Below are positions 60,432-64,000 of a stretch of 64,000 nt of DNA, in pieces. Every line of letters begins with the position of its first letter. Position 1 is the stretch's first letter. The notes under the pieces are model-generated. The model did no database searches. It saw nothing but the letters and a program-made list of their open reading frames with translations, and was not told where the DNA came from. The stretch covers positions 2,672,501 to 2,736,500 of the forward strand of contig NC_007776.1 in assembly GCF_000013225.1 (NCBI RefSeq), given 5' to 3'. Made by a program: the position numbers and the translations under genes. The DNA comes from Synechococcus sp. JA-2-3B'a(2-13) (lineage in GTDB: Bacteria > Cyanobacteriota > Cyanobacteriia > Thermostichales > Thermostichaceae).

Positions 60432-60622
60432 TAGGCCAGGTGAGACAAGGTTTGCTCGAGGTAGCTATGCACCAGTTGATCCAGCTCTGCTTCCTGAGTG
60501 GGCAACTCCCGGCCCTGGAGCCATCCCCGAAAACCCGAGCTTTCCACAATGGCCTGCCGCAATGGCTTCCAAACTGCTTGCGTGCGCAGTGCTGTATCGG
60601 AGCTGAGAGCAGGACTGATCAT
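60428..60622 (-). CDS. small conserved cyanobacterial protein
   Basis: A 64-residue soluble protein: LRTQAVWKPLRQAIVESSGF, then a variable loop and the end LVHSYLEQTLSHLAY. From memory, cyanobacteria encode similar small proteins with ALRTQAVWKPLRQAI and a YLRETLETLAY-like end; no function is known. It overlaps the AEC gene's stop by 4 bp. Confidence 0.65.
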   Translation of the reverse strand: MISPALSSDTALRTQAVWKPLRQAIVESSGFRGWLQGRELPTQEAELDQLVHSYLEQTLSHLAY

Positions 60623-60792
60623 GAGAAGAAGGTGAGTAGGAGTGATTCACCCTCAGAATAGCTTGGATCCCAGTTGACTTTGGCTCTCTAGGATACAAAT
60701 CTCCCCTCTATGCTGAGCAAGCCTTCTCTCAGTCGCTCAGGCAAAACCAATCCATCACCATCAACCAACTGGCGCAAGAGGCCCAGGGATCC
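60623..60792. other. spacer
   Basis: 170 bp with no gene recognised. Confidence 0.3.
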
Positions 60793-62328
60793 CTAAACGA
60801 ACAATTGGCTGCGCTGCTCGACCCGCAAAGTTGGCCCCAAGGCATTGAGAAGAGAGACGCCGTAGCTGCGGACGATAATGCGGCTATCCAAAATAGCCAC
60901 CCATCGAGTGGGGGAGCTGGGGTCTTCTCCCGAATCAGAGCCTTGCCGCAGAGGCGCGACGGCCCGTTGCAACTGGGCAGCAGCCACCGGCAAAAGGTAC
61001 TGACGAAACCAGTCCTGCTGGGTGCGTTGCAGATATTGCACCCGTCCGGCCACCCTTGGGTCTTCCACAGAAGGGAAGGGCAAAGTGGTGATCACCATCA
61101 GTTCCGGGCGAGGCAAGCCGGCCTTGTGGTGCAGCCAGTAGGGCCAGTCGCAGACCAAAATGCCCTTTTCGCCGGGGAACGGGCTGTTTACCCGCACCCG
61201 TGAGCCGAATTCGGCAGCCAAAGCCGCCCCCACCTGTGCCTGCAGAGGCTGATCCGACACCAACACCACCACAAAGCCCTGCGCTTGAGGGATCAGCTTT
61301 TTCAGCTCTTGCAGCAGGTGATCCTGAAATAGAGGGCTGTTGGGCAGGGGGAGGCGCGGCAAGTAAAGGGAAAGCTCCGCCCCGCCAGAACGTGGCCAAC
61401 CCTCGCCTGAGGCAAACCGCAGCGGCGTCAGATCCGGCAAGCCCAACCGTCGCCGATAGGTTTCCGCCTGGCGATCCAGATCCAGCGCTTCCCCAATAAT
61501 CACCACCGGCTGTGTGGCCCAAATGGGGGCCAACCAATCCTGCAGAGCCGCCGGGCTGTGGTGAAGGGTGAGGCGACCGGTTTCTCGGTCGGTTTCGGCC
61601 CACCAAATCCATTTGGAGACGGGATCCCCCTCAGAGCTGAGCTGCCGGCGGATTTGATCCCAGGGATCCGGCAGCCAGCCGGGGTAGCCTGTCACCAAAG
61701 ACAGCACAGCATCCAGGTGAACCTGTTCATCCGCATGAAGCAGACAGCGGGAAAGAGGCCGCCGCAAAAGCTGCAGGGACAAATTGACCTGAACCTGGGA
61801 GAGCTGCTCCGCCTCGGCAGGGAAGATTTGCCGGAGCTGTTGCCAATGGCTGGCTTCCAGGGTCACCGTTAGCGCCTGGTAGGCCCAATCTTCTAGGTCT
61901 TCGGCTCCGTCGAGGATCAAAGGGATCCCTGTCGGCACTTGCGAGGATCCCTTTCTCAAGCGAGCTTGCAGCCAATCCAGGGGATCCACCAACAGCAACC
62001 CCTGGAAATCGGGATCCGGCCAACGGTCTTTTTGCAGGACAGGCTTATGCAACTGCAGGGTGTGCTGTAGCCAGGGGATCTCTTCCCCCAAAATTTGCGC
62101 CTGCACAGGAGCTGTAGCGCAGAGCAAGGTGGGGTTGGGCCACATCAGGGCCGGCAGCAGATAACTGAGGCGGTGCTGACCCCCAGCAGGCACCTGGATC
62201 AAGGTGCTGCGACCCAACCGCAACCCTCGCGCCACCATGCGAGCCATCGTCAACTGGTGGGGCCACAGGGCTTCGGGAGACTGCCGCAAAAGCTGCCGCA
62301 ACTGTTGGTGGACTTCAACCTCAATCAC
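60793..62328 (-). CDS. DinG/XPD-like helicase relative with degenerate ATP site
   Basis: A 511-residue protein. WPHQLTMARMVARGLRLGRS resembles the Q-motif region; the Walker A place reads IQVPAGGQHRLSYLLPAL, lacking GK(T/S); the Walker B/DEAH place reads PLILDGAEDLEDWAYQAL. The end half ILVCDWPYWLHHKAGLPRPE, TTLPFPSVEDPRV matches the helicase carboxyl domain of DinG-like proteins. ATP hydrolysis is therefore doubtful. The start is GTG, at the conserved IEVEVHQQLRQLLRQ. From memory cyanobacterial homologues are also degenerate here. Confidence 0.75.
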   Translation of the reverse strand: MIEVEVHQQLRQLLRQSPEALWPHQLTMARMVARGLRLGRSTLIQVPAGGQHRLSYLLPALMWPNPTLLCATAPVQAQILGEEIPWLQHTLQLHKPVLQKDRWPDPDFQGLLLVDPLDWLQARLRKGSSQVPTGIPLILDGAEDLEDWAYQALTVTLEASHWQQLRQIFPAEAEQLSQVQVNLSLQLLRRPLSRCLLHADEQVHLDAVLSLVTGYPGWLPDPWDQIRRQLSSEGDPVSKWIWWAETDRETGRLTLHHSPAALQDWLAPIWATQPVVIIGEALDLDRQAETYRRRLGLPDLTPLRFASGEGWPRSGGAELSLYLPRLPLPNSPLFQDHLLQELKKLIPQAQGFVVVLVSDQPLQAQVGAALAAEFGSRVRVNSPFPGEKGILVCDWPYWLHHKAGLPRPELMVITTLPFPSVEDPRVAGRVQYLQRTQQDWFRQYLLPVAAAQLQRAVAPLRQGSDSGEDPSSPTRWVAILDSRIIVRSYGVSLLNALGPTLRVEQRSQLFV

Positions 62329-62422
62329 AGTTCAGTACGCCGGGGGTCTGCCACAGACGGTAGGGTGAACTAGCCTATTCTAGGGTAGAGAAGAAAACCA
62401 AAGCCCATCTCTGGGGTGAGCG

Positions 62423-63391
62423 ATGTCTCTTCTAGCTGCTGTTTCCACGGGATCCCTGCTTCTGGATCGCTCCGGGTGGGGCCGTTTGCGCATGAAGGGA
62501 TCCCCAGGCTTGGACTATCTGCACAACCGAAGCACCCAAAATCTGAAGGCCCTCCAGCCAGGGCAGGGGGCCGACACGGTTTTCGTGACCCCCACCGCCG
62601 GCATCCTGGATCTGGCCACAGTGTACGCGGGAGAAGAAGACTGCTGGATCTGGACTTCGCCCCAGCGGCGCAGCCTGCTGATGCAGAGTTTGGGGCGTAT
62701 GCTGCCTTTGGTGCGGGGAGCACAGTTGAAAGATGAGACGGACCAGACCTTTGGTTTTGGGTTGCTCGGCCCCCAGAGTCAGGCTCTCCTGGAGCAAGTG
62801 GTGAGCTCAGAAGAGATTCCGACCAGGCTCAATGAGCACTGCGCCGTGGAGATCCAGGGGATCCCTGTCCATCTGGCTTGTGGCACGGGTCTTGCCCAGC
62901 CGGGGTTTACCCTCTGGGGCACCATTGACCAGAAAGTCGCTCTTGAAGAATGCTTGCTCCAAGCCGGAGCCAAGCTGGCCCCACCTGAGCTGTGGGAAGT
63001 CCTCCGCCTAGAAGCGGGTCGCCCCGCCGCCGACCGAGAGCTGACCTCAGACTACAACCCCCTAGAAGCCGGCCTGTGGCGAGCTGTTTCCCTTGACAAA
63101 GGTTGCTACGTTGGCCAGGAAGTCTTGGCCAAGCAGGTAACCTACCAGCGCATTCGGCAAACTTTGTGGGGGATCCGCCTCCAAGGAGAAGCTCATCCTG
63201 GCACAGAGATTTTGCGGCAGGGGGAAAAGATTGGGCTGCTGACCAGTGCAGGCCTAACTTCCCAAGGGTACCTGGGATTGGGATACGTGCGCACCAAATT
63301 CGATCCTGCCGAGGGGCTGGAAGTTGAAGTCGGCTCAGCGCCGGGAGTCCTGACCCGAATGCCGTTTTTGAGTTTCCCGCCTATTGTCTAG
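62423..63391 (+). CDS. ygfZ: folate-binding YgfZ/GcvT-like protein
   Basis: A 322-residue protein of the COG0354 family, which supports iron-sulfur cluster repair with tetrahydrofolate. The signature KGCYVGQEVLAKQVTYQRIR lies near residue 225; DYLHNRSTQNLKALQPGQGA and LTSDYNPLEAGLWRAVSLDK flank it. GGGGTGAG precedes the ATG. It is divergent from the helicase-like gene. Confidence 0.92.
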   Translation: MSLLAAVSTGSLLLDRSGWGRLRMKGSPGLDYLHNRSTQNLKALQPGQGADTVFVTPTAGILDLATVYAGEEDCWIWTSPQRRSLLMQSLGRMLPLVRGAQLKDETDQTFGFGLLGPQSQALLEQVVSSEEIPTRLNEHCAVEIQGIPVHLACGTGLAQPGFTLWGTIDQKVALEECLLQAGAKLAPPELWEVLRLEAGRPAADRELTSDYNPLEAGLWRAVSLDKGCYVGQEVLAKQVTYQRIRQTLWGIRLQGEAHPGTEILRQGEKIGLLTSAGLTSQGYLGLGYVRTKFDPAEGLEVEVGSAPGVLTRMPFLSFPPIV

Positions 63392-63455
63392 CATTATTTT
63401 TGCGGCAGAAAGCTCTCCTGCTTTGTAGAGAGAAAATGGGCAAAGGATTAAGAAC

Positions 63456-63710
63456 TTACCAGTCAAAGTGACGGCGAAAGCGGGGATCCCGTCGATCCTT
63501 TTTGCGTCGGTTACAGGTTTTGCACAACGTTTGCAGATTGCTGATGTCGTTGCTGCCCCCTTGGGCAATGGGGATGATGTGATCGATCTGAAGCTGAACC
63601 TCTGGGGGCGACTTTCCGCAACCGCGACAACGGAAGCCGTCTCTTTGGAAAACATACTCCCGCACGGCTGCTGGAATTAGAATCCTTTCGCCGGATTTTC
63701 TTTCTTTCAT
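63456..63710 (-). CDS. HNH endonuclease-type protein
   Basis: An 84-residue protein: REYVFQRDGFRCRGCGKSP (first CxxC), LQIDHIIPIAQGGSNDISNL (D-H and N of the HNH motif) and LCKTCNRRKKDRR (second CxxC). The fold cuts DNA or RNA; a stand-alone copy of this size is common in cyanobacteria. It lies 2 bp behind the KGK gene. Confidence 0.9.
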   Translation of the reverse strand: MKERKSGERILIPAAVREYVFQRDGFRCRGCGKSPPEVQLQIDHIIPIAQGGSNDISNLQTLCKTCNRRKKDRRDPRFRRHFDW

Positions 63711-63712
63711 CG

Positions 63713-63997
63713 TTATTCATCCATACTGCGAAGATCGTCCAGTGGAGACTTTTCATCTAGAGGTTCTAATATCTCTTGGTCGGGTTCTTTTATCAGAAAT
63801 TCAGGATTGTCAGGATAAAAGTCAATCGTAACTTCTACTCTTACTTTTACTCTACCGGTCTGCCAACCGTTAGTTTTAGGAGAAAGAATCAAGCATGGAA
63901 CTCCTTTATCGAAAAAATGAACCTGATCTTCATAGGGAATACCTGTTTCTATCTGTATCTCACGCGAACTCAAGTAACTGTCTAGTCCTCTTCCCAT
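63713..63997 (-). CDS. KGK-domain protein, possibly continuing past the window
   Basis: A 94-residue protein: FDKGVPCLILSPKTNGWQTG, then RVKVRVEVTIDFYPDNPEFL, the KGK-domain signature (W-x-x-G-(K/R)-x-(K/R), FxPD(N/E)PE). Function unknown. The ATG is 3 bp from the window's edge, so an earlier start cannot be excluded. It is in tandem with the HNH gene and probably co-translated. Confidence 0.72.
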   Translation of the reverse strand: MGRGLDSYLSSREIQIETGIPYEDQVHFFDKGVPCLILSPKTNGWQTGRVKVRVEVTIDFYPDNPEFLIKEPDQEILEPLDEKSPLDDLRSMDE

Positions 63998-64000
63998 TTG

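Overview
The window is a stretch of cyanobacterial chromosome. It carries form IB Rubisco with its chaperone (rbcL-rbcX-rbcS), CP12, NdhN, the clock-input protein LdpA, a cyanobacterial IspH, the phytyl-phosphate kinase family (DUF92) and several small cyanobacteria-only families (DUF1825, DUF1815, UPF0367, KGK). The DNA is GC-rich, and the palindrome GGGATCCC (or its core GGATCC) recurs in genes and spacers alike. From memory this resembles the hot-spring-mat Synechococcus lineage (JA-3-3Ab / JA-2-3B'a type); that assignment is inference and was not searched.

Layout. Positions 1-8.9 kb hold a cut-off CobT-like gene, DUF1825, a Fur-family regulator overlapping an AbrB-duplication membrane gene, chorismate lyase, a J-domain protein, a radical SAM protein, a Ser/Thr kinase, a decayed IS relic and a DUF92 gene. 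Positions 9.0-12.8 kb hold the rbcLXS operon with a clear terminator, clpP with its terminator, a 36-residue membrane peptide and tRNA-Glu(UUC). Positions 13-21.6 kb hold DUF1815, a DUF1688/URC4 gene, cobO-cobB, a SAM-I riboswitch ahead of metK, an intact two-frame IS5-type element and a MoaB/MogA gene. Positions 21.7-26.6 kb hold a large repeat protein and a helicase-like gene broken by one in-frame stop. Positions 27.0-39.5 kb hold the S10/spc ribosomal operon rplC to rplO, then secY-adk-map-infA, where it ends abruptly. Positions 39.5-52.8 kb hold an alpha/beta-hydrolase gene split by a 277-bp element, then a PRC-barrel protein, a glycosyltransferase, a Rieske protein, a Ycf45-like ATPase, LdpA, NdhN, MsrB, an FTR1-type permease, CP12, an ECF-type ATPase and small membrane proteins. 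Positions 52.9-64 kb hold glmU fused to a PPC/DUF296 domain, a tnpB gene wrecked by three separate events, a pentapeptide protein, LapA-like, IspH, an AEC transporter, a DinG-like helicase relative, YgfZ, HNH and KGK genes.

Common threads are carbon fixation and its redox control (Rubisco, RbcX, CP12), plastoquinone-linked functions (chorismate lyase, NdhN, LdpA), the cobalamin branch (CobT-like, CobO, CobB) and translation/secretion. The most unusual points are the GlmU-PPC fusion, the roughly 106-residue acidic tail on ribosomal protein L4, the S-box upstream of metK with a duplicated P1 strand that suggests how it switches, a 277-bp element present as two apparently identical copies that both split genes, the nested insertions in tnpB, and a short interspersed repeat that seems to supply the Shine-Dalgarno of rplR.
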